Positions 1 through 5,726 of a stretch of 8,334 nt of DNA are shown one piece after another. The position numbers and the translations under genes were made by a program. The stretch is from Deltaproteobacteria bacterium. GTDB taxonomy: Bacteria; Desulfobacterota; Desulfobacteria; Desulfobacterales; Desulfatibacillaceae. How positions within the stretch are numbered: the first letter of the stretch is position 1; the number at the start of each line of letters is the position of its first letter. The stretch lies in contig JAFDHW010000087.1 in the NCBI GenBank assembly GCA_019308705.1, forward strand, positions 1 to 8,334, in the 5' to 3' direction. The notes beneath the pieces are model-generated. The model had not been told where the DNA came from and made no database searches. It saw only the letters and a program-made list of their open reading frames with translations.

Positions 1-2
1 TT

Positions 3-146
3 TCTTTGAGGAATGCTGACATTGGCGAAATTTTTCACCCTTCCGGCGAGCCCGATTCACGCGATAGCTGCGTCAGGAGGGGGTCGCGGTACAAAAGTAC
101 AGCTTCCCTCCTCCCTTACTCTCGCGCGAATCGAACTCGTGAATAA
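3..146 (+). other. Open frame running in from the left edge, probably repeat-derived and not a gene
   Basis: One plus-strand frame is open from base 3 to a TAA at 144-146, about 47 codons, entering from outside the window. Its translation includes DIGEIFHPSGEPDSR. It contains no recognisable domain, no start is visible inside the window, and the stop falls inside a TGAATAATCCGGGCTA repeat core. Most of the frame (48-146) coincides with a nested palindrome, so the openness may simply reflect the repeat. A genuine 3' end of a gene lying to the left cannot be excluded. Confidence 0.15.
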
Positions 147-155
147 TCCGGGCTA
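48..155. repeat. Nested palindromic repeat element (copy A)
   Basis: An imperfect palindrome of about 108 bp. The outer ends carry AGCCCG (49-54) against CGGGCT (149-154). Inside these, 53-64 pairs with 122-133 over 12 bp with one mismatch. A perfect 7-bp arm, AGGAGGG (75-81) with CCCTCCT (106-112), encloses the hairpin GTAC-AAAA-GTAC (89-100). The right end, 137-155, is TCGTGAATAATCCGGGCTA, the core found again at 181-199 and in the element at 6363-6448. The left flank has GAAATTTTTCA (27-37), which also occurs as its reverse complement at 6380-6390. It looks like a MITE- or REP-type non-coding repeat with no transposase. It lies downstream of the serine hydrolase, where its RNA could act as a terminator or 3'-end stabiliser. 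Confidence 0.6.
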
Positions 156-173
156 GCCTTGCCAGCACGGAAA

Positions 174-1247
174 TCAGGCTTCGTGAATAATCCGGGCTAA
201 CGCCTCCATCACGCGGTCGTGGATAAGCGGCCGAAAGGCCCGGATGCCATCGTTTTCCCGGGAGGGATGCACGCGGTTGGTAAGGAGCACCACCACGGTG
301 CCCGTATCCAGGTCCGCCCAGAAGGAGGTGCCGGTGAAGCCCAGGTGCCCCACGGAGCGGTCCCCGAACCAGGCCCCGGAGGAGGAGTGGGGCCGAGTGG
401 GGGTGTCGAAGCCCAGCACGTGGCCGCCGGGGCCGGGCTTCCGGGTGAGAAAGTCGCGCACCGCGTCCGGGTCGAACACGGGGTTCTTCCACCCGTGAAA
501 GGCCGCCAGAAGCGCGGAAACCAGGGCGCACACCCCGGCCGCGGTGCCGAAAAGCCCCGCGTGCCCGGCAACACCCCCCAAAGCCCGGGCGTTCTCGTCG
601 TGCACCACCCCTTGCAGGTACTCCCCGGTTTCCGGGTCCTTTTCCGTGGCCGCCACCGCCGCCGAGGCCGGGGGGGAAAAATCCAGCGCCCGGATGCCCA
701 GGGGCCGGAAAACCAACTTCCGCGCCGCCGCGTCCAGGGGCTTTCCCAAGATGCGCTCCAAAACCCACTGGAGCACCATGTAGGCCGGGTCGCCGTACAC
801 GGTCTTCTCGCCGGGCGGGTACTCCAGCGGCTCGTGGGCCAAAAGCGCACGCAGCCGCGGCACACGCAGGGTGGAGGGGAGGCGGAAAAGCTCCTCGTGA
901 TAGGGCTTGTATTCGGGGTACCCGGCGGTGTGGGCCAGGGTCTGAGCCAGGGTGACGCCTTCCCTCGGGGTGCCGGTCAACGGCGGCAGGAGCTTCCCCA
1001 GGGGGGCGTCCACGGAAAGCTCGCCGAAAGAGGCCAGGACCAAAAAGCAGCAGGCCGTGGCCAGGGGCTTGGTCAGGGAGGCCAGGTCGAACCAGGTGTG
1101 GATGGTCACGGGCCGCCCGGTTTCCAGGCAGGCCGTGCCGAACGCCTCGTGGAAGCGGATTTTCCCGTGCCTGGCGCACAACAGCACCGCGCCGGGGAAA
1201 ATCCCCTGCCCCACCGCCTCCTGCATGGTTTTTCGCACGGAATCCAT
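174..1247 (-). CDS. Serine hydrolase, class C beta-lactamase-like family
   Basis: This 357-residue protein has the fold signatures of the beta-lactamase/penicillin-binding-protein-like serine hydrolases. The nucleophile motif SxxK is S57-L-T-K60, the tyrosine motif is Y151-G-D153, and the third motif appears as H301-L-G-F-T-G-T-S, replacing the KTG of true beta-lactamases. The segment VVHDENARALGGVAGHAGLF (214-233) is characteristic of the esterase/peptidase-like branch of the family. No signal peptide or membrane segment is seen, so it is probably cytoplasmic. Its substrate is unknown; an esterase or an amidase/peptidase acting on peptidoglycan-type compounds are both possible, and antibiotic resistance should not be assumed. 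The start is the ATG that keeps a full-length domain; its ribosome binding site is weak. The C-terminal tail ARIIHEA is encoded by a repeat copy, so the ancestral C-terminus probably differed. It follows the LarA-family gene after a 123-bp gap holding a possible terminator. Confidence 0.88.
   Translation of the reverse strand: MDSVRKTMQEAVGQGIFPGAVLLCARHGKIRFHEAFGTACLETGRPVTIHTWFDLASLTKPLATACCFLVLASFGELSVDAPLGKLLPPLTGTPREGVTLAQTLAHTAGYPEYKPYHEELFRLPSTLRVPRLRALLAHEPLEYPPGEKTVYGDPAYMVLQWVLERILGKPLDAAARKLVFRPLGIRALDFSPPASAAVAATEKDPETGEYLQGVVHDENARALGGVAGHAGLFGTAAGVCALVSALLAAFHGWKNPVFDPDAVRDFLTRKPGPGGHVLGFDTPTRPHSSSGAWFGDRSVGHLGFTGTSFWADLDTGTVVVLLTNRVHPSRENDGIRAFRPLIHDRVMEALARIIHEA
181..199. repeat. 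Solo repeat core overlapping the serine hydrolase 3' end
   Basis: This stretch reads TCGTGAATAATCCGGGCTA and is identical over 19 bases to 137-155, with starts 44 bp apart. It lies inside the end of the minus-strand serine hydrolase CDS, where its complement encodes the residues Ala-Arg-Ile-Ile-His-Glu just before the stop. It is therefore a repeat half that has become coding. No inverted partner for this copy was seen close by. Confidence 0.75.
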
Positions 1248-1289
1248 CTGCCCACCCCGCCCGGGTCCGGCCGGTCTTTGATCATATAC

Positions 1290-1305
1290 TGCAGCCGCGG
1301 GGCCA
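1290..1305 (-). promoter_or_regulatory. Possible sigma-54-type promoter for the serine hydrolase
   Basis: On the minus strand this reads TGGCCCCGCGGCTGCA, which keeps the GG-N10-GC spacing and most of the TGGCACG-N4-TTGCA consensus, 43 bp upstream of the serine hydrolase start. No activator-binding site was recognised, and such matches arise by chance in GC-rich DNA. A sigma-70-like TATGAT (minus strand, about 1281-1286) lies nearby without a well-spaced -35 box. Confidence 0.22.
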
Positions 1306-1321
1306 AAAGCGCAACGCGGGG

Positions 1322-1363
1322 AAAAAATTTTTCGAACCCGCCTCGATGCCTCAAGAGGGGTTC
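1322..1363 (-). terminator. Possible intrinsic terminator of the LarA-family gene
   Basis: Just after the minus-strand stop at 1371, GAACCC and GGGTTC (1334-1339 and 1358-1363) form a stem that is extended by CTC/GAG across a two-base bulge. Read on the minus strand, it is followed by GAAAAA and then TTTTTT (1322-1327). The T-run is offset from the stem by six bases, which weakens the call. If real, it separates the LarA-family gene from the serine hydrolase downstream. Confidence 0.4.
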
Positions 1364-1370
1364 TCGCAGA

Positions 1371-2651
1371 TCAGCGTGCGTAGGGGTCGCCCGGCCAGGG
1401 GGGAAGGTTTCCATCCGGGCCAAAGGCCAGGGGCTCCCATTCGGTCTCCCGCACAAGCCCGGCCGCCGTGGCCTCGTCCTCCAGGGCCTCGGAAACCTGG
1501 AGGGTGGAAAGCCTGGCCGTGGACACGATGCGCACCACCCGGGCCGCGGACGGGTCCGTCACCCCGGCGGTGGCCAGGCAGGCGGCCAGGCACCGGACGT
1601 CGGTGTCCAGGTGCAGGGGAATGGCCGCCTTTTCCGGGCTGATGGCGGCAAGGGAGTTCACGAAGGTCTTTTCCTTGTCCATGGCGGCCACCAGCCGGGT
1701 GGTGGTGAAGTCCGCCAGGCCGATGCCGTTGGCGTTTCCGCCGGAGCCGGGGGAGAGGTCCCGCACGAAGATGCGCTTGGGGTTGGGCGGCGAAAAGAAA
1801 TCCCCGCACAGGTCACGGTGCCGGCCGGTGACGTTGGAGTCCATGCCGATGCCCGAGATGTCCTTGCCCAGGTAATCCACCACCAGCACGTCCAGCCGGT
1901 CCAGGGGGATGCCCGCCATCATCTCCCGCGCCCGGACAAGGAGTTCCTTTTCCCTTGCGATGAGCCCTTCCGGGGCAAGGGCCTCCACCAAGGAAAGGTT
2001 TCCCGGCCCGTCCTCCACCAAGGCCAGGCCGAAGAGCACGGAGACCTTTTCCAGCACCAGCCCGGCGGCTTCCTCGATGAGCCCGAAGCCCCGGGACAAG
2101 GCGGCGGCGTGGATGATTTCCGCGCCGGCCTTCTTGCCCAGCCCCACGGTGAGCATCTTGCACAGCCCGGATTCCACCTTTGCCCGGAACTTGGTGTGGG
2201 GCTTTACCCGGTTGACCACGGCCACGTAATCCGCACGGGAAGCCTCCGCGGAAAAGTGCACCGGCACCCCGCAGGCCTCGCCCAGGACAACCGTCTCCAT
2301 ACCCGGGCGCACCGGCGCGCCCGTGGCGGATTCCTCCACCCCCAGGCCGGCGAGTACCGCGGCCTGCCCCTCGGGCGTGCCCCCGCCGTGACTGCCCATG
2401 GCGGGCACGATGAAGGGCGAAAACCCCCGCTTCTTCAGCCACGCACAGGCGGCGGCAACCACCGGTGCCAGGGAGGCGATGTTTCGGCTGCCCACGGAAA
2501 GGGCCACGGACCCGGCGGGCGGCAGGCCCTTTTGTGCGAAGTCGTCCAGGCACCGGCGCACCGCGCCGGAGGGGTCTTCCAGGGGATCGGTAAACAGGTT
2601 CTGGCGGAAAAAGGCCAGGGAGAGGCCGTCCAAGCGGCCGGAGGGGATCAT
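1371..2651 (-). CDS. LarA-family protein (lactate racemase-like, probable nickel-pincer enzyme)
   Basis: This 426-residue protein belongs to the lactate racemase N-terminal/DUF2088 family. Lactate racemase LarA uses a nickel pincer nucleotide (NPN) covalently bound to a lysine, with nickel and catalytic contacts from three histidines (L. plantarum H108, H174, K184 and H200, as I recall). The same pattern is visible here: MGSH88, KPH152T, GLCK165 and IIH181. H88 to H152 is 64 residues (66 in LarA), H152 to K165 is 13 (10 in LarA), and K165 to H181 is 16 (16 in LarA). An arginine in VGSR56N lies where LarA has substrate-contacting arginines. The C-terminal half (about 250-420) has its own conserved glycine- and asparagine-rich segment GSGGNANGIG. 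No signal peptide is present, so it is cytoplasmic. The substrate is unknown: lactate, malate, other 2-hydroxyacids or an unrelated reaction are possible. It lies 75 bp after the ferredoxin, across a strong hairpin, probably in the same transcript. Family assignment is confident; use of NPN is inferred. Confidence 0.85.
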   Translation of the reverse strand: MIPSGRLDGLSLAFFRQNLFTDPLEDPSGAVRRCLDDFAQKGLPPAGSVALSVGSRNIASLAPVVAAACAWLKKRGFSPFIVPAMGSHGGGTPEGQAAVLAGLGVEESATGAPVRPGMETVVLGEACGVPVHFSAEASRADYVAVVNRVKPHTKFRAKVESGLCKMLTVGLGKKAGAEIIHAAALSRGFGLIEEAAGLVLEKVSVLFGLALVEDGPGNLSLVEALAPEGLIAREKELLVRAREMMAGIPLDRLDVLVVDYLGKDISGIGMDSNVTGRHRDLCGDFFSPPNPKRIFVRDLSPGSGGNANGIGLADFTTTRLVAAMDKEKTFVNSLAAISPEKAAIPLHLDTDVRCLAACLATAGVTDPSAARVVRIVSTARLSTLQVSEALEDEATAAGLVRETEWEPLAFGPDGNLPPWPGDPYAR

Positions 2652-2677
2652 GGGATTTCCGAAGAGGACGGGGGGAA

Positions 2678-2713
2678 GGTCCGGGAAAGGGCGCGTCGGC
2701 CCGTTCCCGGACC
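2678..2713. promoter_or_regulatory. Strong intercistronic hairpin between ferredoxin and LarA-family gene
   Basis: GGTCCGGGAA (2678-2687) and TTCCCGGACC (2704-2713) are perfect 10-bp inverted arms. Inside, GGGC (2689-2692) pairs with GCCC (2699-2702) around a six-base loop, separated from the outer stem by one A/G mismatch. Neither strand has a following T-run, so this is not a standard intrinsic terminator. In the minus-strand transcript it would sit between the ferredoxin stop and the LarA-family start, where it could protect an upstream RNA 3' end, cause partial termination or set the expression ratio of the two genes. Confidence 0.6.
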
Positions 2714-2726
2714 GGGGCGAACCGGC

Positions 2727-2915
2727 TTAGGTTTCTTCGATGGTGATGGCGTCCTGTTCGCAGACTTCCACGCAGGAATCACAGCCCAGGCACTCCTCGG
2801 CGTTCACGGGAACCGCCTTGCCGTCCTGGATTTCGTACACGTCCACCGGGCAGACGTCCACGCACTCTTCGCAGCCGATGCACTTGTCATGATCTACGAT
2901 GGGATTGAAAGCCAT
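2727..2915 (-). CDS. 2x[4Fe-4S] ferredoxin
   Basis: This 62-residue protein is a complete bacterial (clostridial-type) ferredoxin with two CxxCxxCxxxC clusters: C12, C15, C18, C22 followed by P23, and C42, C45, C48, C52. Each set supplies three cysteines to one [4Fe-4S] cluster and one to the other, as in the family. It is cytoplasmic, very acidic and a low-potential one-electron carrier. The start is supported by AAAGGAG (2924-2930) nine bases upstream. A promoter-like pair at 3005-3031 and a palindrome in the leader suggest its own regulated transcription. The LarA-family gene follows on the same strand, so they are probably cotranscribed. The redox partner is unknown; many enzymes in an anaerobe could use it. 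Confidence 0.95.
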   Translation of the reverse strand: MAFNPIVDHDKCIGCEECVDVCPVDVYEIQDGKAVPVNAEECLGCDSCVEVCEQDAITIEET

Positions 2916-2944
2916 GGATTGTGCTCCTTTCTTGAACCCTGGGG

Positions 2945-2968
2945 CTTGGGCGCACCGGTGCCCCCAAG
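2945..2968. promoter_or_regulatory. 24-bp near-perfect palindrome in the ferredoxin leader
   Basis: CTTGGG (2945-2950) and CCCAAG (2963-2968) flank the inner palindrome CACCGGTG (2953-2960). Eleven of twelve pairs match; only C2951/C2962 does not. It lies between the predicted promoter (3005-3031) and the ribosome binding site (2924-2930). It could be a repressor operator downstream of the transcription start or a 5'-UTR hairpin. No known regulator family was recognised from it. Confidence 0.5.
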
Positions 2969-3004
2969 GCGCACCCGTGCGGCGTGATAGACGGTCTGAG
3001 GTTC

Positions 3005-3031
3005 GTTATATCAATCGCTGCTTACAGTCAA
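3005..3031 (-). promoter_or_regulatory. Sigma-70-like promoter for the ferredoxin
   Basis: On the minus strand, TTGACT (3026-3031) and TATAAC (3005-3010) each match the sigma-70 boxes at five of six positions. The spacer is 15 bp, shorter than the usual 17. Transcription would begin near 2998, giving a leader of about 80 bases that includes the palindrome at 2945-2968. The rest of the 2916-3150 gap holds a weaker pair (TTGACC at 3102-3107 with TAAAAC 16 bp on) and nothing else recognised. Confidence 0.5.
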
Positions 3032-3150
3032 GCCCGGATTCCACAGCCAGCAAAAAAGTTCGCCGGCCGCCAATGTCCGGTTTTAATTGTGGATTCATGA
3101 AGGTCAACGGCGGGGGTGGGGCCGGTGGGAAGCGAACCGGAGTCCGCAGG

Positions 3151-3510
3151 TCACTGCTGGCCGGGCCGGGAGGCTTTGAAGGCGGCGATGTATTGCTTGA
3201 GCGCCTCGGTCTCCCGCTCGCCGAGGTTCACGAATTCGATGCCCGAGGAGAAGCTGCCGTCCTCGGCGTGGGTGGAGCGGACCACCTTTCCCTTCAGGTC
3301 CACCAGGTCCTCTTCCAGGGCGAGGGTCAAGCAAAGGAGGCCCTTGCCCAGGGCCTCGTGGGTTTCCAGGAGGATGCCGGACTCGGAGACGTTCAGGGTG
3401 CGGCCCATGCCCTGGCTGGCGATGCGGCCGCCCTCTTCATATTCATAGGACGTGTAGGCCAACAAGTTGATGGAATCGATCCTCGGATGCCGTCTGCGCT
3501 CTATGCTCAT
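3151..3510 (-). CDS. PilZ-domain protein, putative c-di-GMP receptor
   Basis: This 119-residue single-domain protein has both PilZ signatures. The arginine-rich N-terminal loop reads ERRRHPR (4-10, an RxxxR pattern) and the second motif reads N40-V-S-E-S-G45 (N/DxSxxG). In the family these bind cyclic di-GMP, and the complex changes the activity of partners in motility, exopolysaccharide or transcription. No second domain, signal peptide or membrane segment is present. The start is fixed by an in-frame TGA four codons upstream; the ribosome binding site TGAGGAG lies unusually close (two to four bases). A good sigma-70-like promoter with a dyad over its -10 box lies at 3597-3629. Neighbouring genes do not reveal its partner. 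The domain is confident; ligand binding is inferred from intact motifs. Confidence 0.88.
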   Translation of the reverse strand: MSIERRRHPRIDSINLLAYTSYEYEEGGRIASQGMGRTLNVSESGILLETHEALGKGLLCLTLALEEDLVDLKGKVVRSTHAEDGSFSSGIEFVNLGERETEALKQYIAAFKASRPGQQ

Positions 3511-3596
3511 GGCTCCTCAACCGGGGACTCGGGATAGGATGGTGTCTGGAGAAAAGCGCATTTTGCCTGGTGCTTGCTCCGGTCCGGGTTTATGTC

Positions 3597-3612
3597 TGTG
3601 TTAGTACACACA
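3597..3612. promoter_or_regulatory. TGTGT-N6-ACACA dyad over the PilZ promoter
   Basis: TGTGT (3597-3601) and ACACA (3608-3612) form a perfect 5-bp inverted repeat around a six-base spacer. This has the geometry of CRP/FNR-superfamily sites (TGTGA-N6-TCACA). It covers the predicted -10 box, so a bound factor would most simply repress. The half-sites differ from the CRP consensus at the inner base, and no regulator gene of this family is in the window. Confidence 0.4.
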
Positions 3613-3629
3613 ATACCTGGAAAAGTCAA
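3601..3629 (-). promoter_or_regulatory. Sigma-70-like promoter for the PilZ gene
   Basis: On the minus strand, TTGACT (3624-3629) and TACTAA (3601-3606) lie 17 bp apart, the optimal spacing. The -35 box overlaps the stop codon of the upstream methyltransferase gene (3626-3628). Transcription would start near 3594, giving a leader of about 84 bases. A dyad covers the -10 box. Confidence 0.55.
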
Positions 3630-4312
3630 ACCTGGCCTGCGTGAAATGCGCCTTGTTCATCCCCCGGCGGAGCGTCCGGCTGGATGCCGGATTTGCGGCG
3701 GAGAACCGCCAGGGTGCGGGTGGGTTCCAGTTCGTCGAAAAGCCCGGAGGCCCGCGCCATGTCCCGGATGGCGCGGGGCGCCTGACCGCCCTGGGAAGGA
3801 TCTTCGAACACGTCGTGGATGGCCAGGATGCCGCCGGGGACGAGATGCGGCGCCCAACAGGCGTAATCCGTGCGCGCGGCCCGAAAGGTGTGGCCGCCGT
3901 CGATGAACACCAAAGCCAGCGGGGTGGCCCACTGCCTGGCGGCCACCTCGGAGTCGCACACCATCGCCGCCACCGTCTGCTCCAGCCCCGCGGCGGAAAG
4001 CACCCGGCGGAAATGGGGAAAGGTGTCCACCAGGCCCGTGGCCGGGTCCAGAAGGTCCGGGTCGAAAAACTCCTCCCCGGGCTGCTGCTCCTCGGAGCCC
4101 CGGTGGTGGTCGATGGAAAACAGCACGGACCCGTTTTGCCGGCAGGCGCAGCCTATATACAGGGTGGATTTGCCGCAGTAGCTTCCTATCTCCAGGCAGG
4201 GCCCCCTGGCCGAGGCCTCCAGGGCCAGGTGGTAGAGTCTCCTCGCCTCCCCCTCCTCCAAAAAGCCCTTCACCGAGGCCGCGAGGCCGGCGACAGTATC
4301 CAGCGGGTGCAT
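3626..4312 (-). CDS. Class I SAM-dependent methyltransferase (Methyltransf_24-like)
   Basis: This 228-residue protein carries the SAM-binding glycine-rich motif I as LEIGSYCGKST (40-50). An acidic residue follows the second strand at D68 (SIDHHRG), then FIDGGH (136-141), and PGGILAIHD (159-167) ends the Rossmann core. The FIDGGHTF-type motif and the following HD, seen in cephalosporin hydroxylase/CmcI-like and Methyltransf_24 enzymes, can bind a divalent metal. The substrate is unknown; small-molecule or polysaccharide methylation are both seen in relatives. No signal peptide is present, so it is cytoplasmic. The start is well supported by GGAGG (4317-4321) four bases upstream. It is transcribed divergently from the flavoprotein at 4462, and its stop overlaps the -35 box of the PilZ promoter. 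No clear promoter of its own was identified. Confidence 0.85.
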   Translation of the reverse strand: MHPLDTVAGLAASVKGFLEEGEARRLYHLALEASARGPCLEIGSYCGKSTLYIGCACRQNGSVLFSIDHHRGSEEQQPGEEFFDPDLLDPATGLVDTFPHFRRVLSAAGLEQTVAAMVCDSEVAARQWATPLALVFIDGGHTFRAARTDYACWAPHLVPGGILAIHDVFEDPSQGGQAPRAIRDMARASGLFDELEPTRTLAVLRRKSGIQPDAPPGDEQGAFHAGQV

Positions 4313-4392
4313 CTTTCCTCCGGGGCAAAGGGTTCACGCAAACGAAACAGGGACTTACCACACCCCCGGCTTCTTTGCCACCGCCATCGCGG

Positions 4393-4422
4393 TTGACAGC
4401 ACACCCGGGACCGTAGAACAAT
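4393..4422 (+). promoter_or_regulatory. Sigma-70-like promoter for the flavoprotein gene
   Basis: A perfect TTGACA (4393-4398) is followed after 18 bp by AACAAT (4417-4422), which matches four of six -10 positions. The start of transcription would be near 4429, leaving a leader of about 33 bases before the ATG at 4462. The -10 box is weak, so an activator or a modest expression level is possible. Confidence 0.45.
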
Positions 4423-4461
4423 ATTTGCAGAGCCCCGCATCCAGTATGAAACCCGGGCGGC

Positions 4462-5649
4462 ATGGACGAACATTATCACGTGATCATATCCGGCGCGGGA
4501 CCGGCGGGTTGCGCGGCGGCCGCGCGCCTCTCCGCCGCGGGAAAACGCGTCCTCCTGGCGGACAAGGCGCGTTTCCCCCGCGACAAGGTTTGCGGGGACG
4601 GCCTTTCCGGGGCCGCCCTCGAACAGCTGGCCGGCCTGGGGCTGTTGGAATCCGTGATGGCGCAAAACCCCCACCCCTCGCCCCGGGTGGTGGTGCGCGC
4701 GCCCAACGGCCGGGTGCTGGACAGCCCCACCCCTCCCACCTCGCCGGAGATCCCCCACGGCTGCGTGCTGCCCCGCAGGAAGCTCGACAACGCCCTGTTC
4801 GAATCGGTGTCGGCCATGGACGGGGTCACCACGGCCCAGGGGTTCGCCGTGGACGACCTGGTCCTGTGGAACAGCCGGGTCCACGGCATCCGGGGCACGA
4901 TAGACGGCAAGGAGGTCTTCGTGCGCTGCGATTATTTCATCGCCGCGGACGGGGCCCACTCGCACGCGGCCAAGAAGCTCGGCCTGTACGCAAGCCGCAG
5001 GAACCATCTTTGCATGGGCATCCGGGCCTACATGGAAGGCATCGAGGGGCTCGATCGAGGCATCGAAATCCTTTACGAAAACAAGGTCCTGCCCGGCTAC
5101 GGCTGGGTGTTCCCCACCGGCCCGGACTCGGCCAACGTGGGCTGCGGCATCCACCTGAAACTGGCGGCGGGGATGAACTTGAAGGAGCTTTTCGACACGT
5201 TCGTCCAGCAGGACCCCCGGCTGAGAAACGCCGTGCTGAAAAAGAGCACCCTGCGGGCCTGGCCCATTCCCCTGGGGTCCGCCCCGGGCAGGCGGGCCTC
5301 CAAAAATGCCCTGGTGGTGGGAGACGCCGCCTCCTTCGTGGACCCGCTGACCGGCGAGGGCATCTACTATGCCTTGAAGAGCGGGCGGATGGCCGCCGAG
5401 GCCATCTGCCGCACCGTGGCCGCGGGAGACCCCCCGGCCGCCAGTTCCCGGCGCTACGAGGCCGCATGGAGAAAAGCCTTCCGCCTGCGTGAATTCGTGC
5501 CCGCGTCCATCCTCCAGGCCCTCGTCTCCAAACCCTTCTGGGTGAACCTGGTGGTTGACAAGGCGGCCAAAAGACGTAAAACAAGAGACCTCTTGGTGGG
5601 TGCCATTTCCCATCAGATTCCCAAGGCCAGGCTGTTCATTTTCCGCTGA
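4462..5649 (+). CDS. Geranylgeranyl reductase-family FAD-dependent oxidoreductase
   Basis: This 395-residue flavoprotein matches the geranylgeranyl reductase family in length and motifs. An N-terminal FAD Rossmann motif reads G11-A-G-P-A-G16. The family-specific K42-V-C-G-D-G-L-S-G follows, then P104-R-R-K-L-D, A162-D-G-A-H-S, Y213-G-W-V-F-P and the second FAD motif GDAASFVDPLTGEGIYYAL (287-305). Relatives saturate double bonds of prenyl chains (archaeal lipids, chlorophyll or menaquinone side chains), and many bacterial members are uncharacterised. A role in side-chain reduction of a quinone or other isoprenoid is an inference; no prenyl-lipid gene is alongside. No signal peptide is present. 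The ribosome binding site is weak. Its stop TGA (5647-5649) overlaps an in-frame ATG of the following LysM reading frame, so the two are probably cotranscribed. Confidence 0.88.
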   Translation: MDEHYHVIISGAGPAGCAAAARLSAAGKRVLLADKARFPRDKVCGDGLSGAALEQLAGLGLLESVMAQNPHPSPRVVVRAPNGRVLDSPTPPTSPEIPHGCVLPRRKLDNALFESVSAMDGVTTAQGFAVDDLVLWNSRVHGIRGTIDGKEVFVRCDYFIAADGAHSHAAKKLGLYASRRNHLCMGIRAYMEGIEGLDRGIEILYENKVLPGYGWVFPTGPDSANVGCGIHLKLAAGMNLKELFDTFVQQDPRLRNAVLKKSTLRAWPIPLGSAPGRRASKNALVVGDAASFVDPLTGEGIYYALKSGRMAAEAICRTVAAGDPPAASSRRYEAAWRKAFRLREFVPASILQALVSKPFWVNLVVDKAAKRRKTRDLLVGAISHQIPKARLFIFR

Positions 5650-5726
5650 TGGACCCTTGCCGCGCGGGCTTTGGTTTCCCGCCGGCGCTAACCAGGCCCC
5701 GAAGCCTTTTCCGGCCGGATATCTTC

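Noticed and set aside
73..1179. Second minus-strand frame over the serine hydrolase region
   Set aside because: It is out of frame with the conserved catalytic motifs and ends in repeat-derived sequence. It is a shadow frame.
174..1247. Antibiotic-resistance beta-lactamase
   Set aside because: The SxxK and Y motifs fit, but the third motif is HLGFTG and not KTG, and no signal peptide is present. It fits the esterase/peptidase-like branch better.
219..2987. 922-codon open frame on the plus strand
   Set aside because: It lies antisense to three well-supported genes (serine hydrolase, LarA-family protein, ferredoxin), has low-complexity Gly/Arg/Pro-rich composition and no domain. This is typical of GC-rich shadow frames.
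3052..3080. Possible intrinsic terminator for the PilZ gene (T6 on the minus strand at 3052-3057)
   Set aside because: The run of six Ts is real, but the preceding CCGG/CCGG stem is only four pairs with a long loop. That is too weak to call.
4322..4392. Promoter for the methyltransferase in the divergent gap
   Set aside because: No minus-strand pair of boxes with acceptable spacing was found, although one must exist here or upstream.
5649..5726. Upstream start for the LysM protein
   Set aside because: The ATG overlaps the previous stop, but the added 26 residues would precede a normal signal peptide. It remains a possible alternative if translation is coupled.
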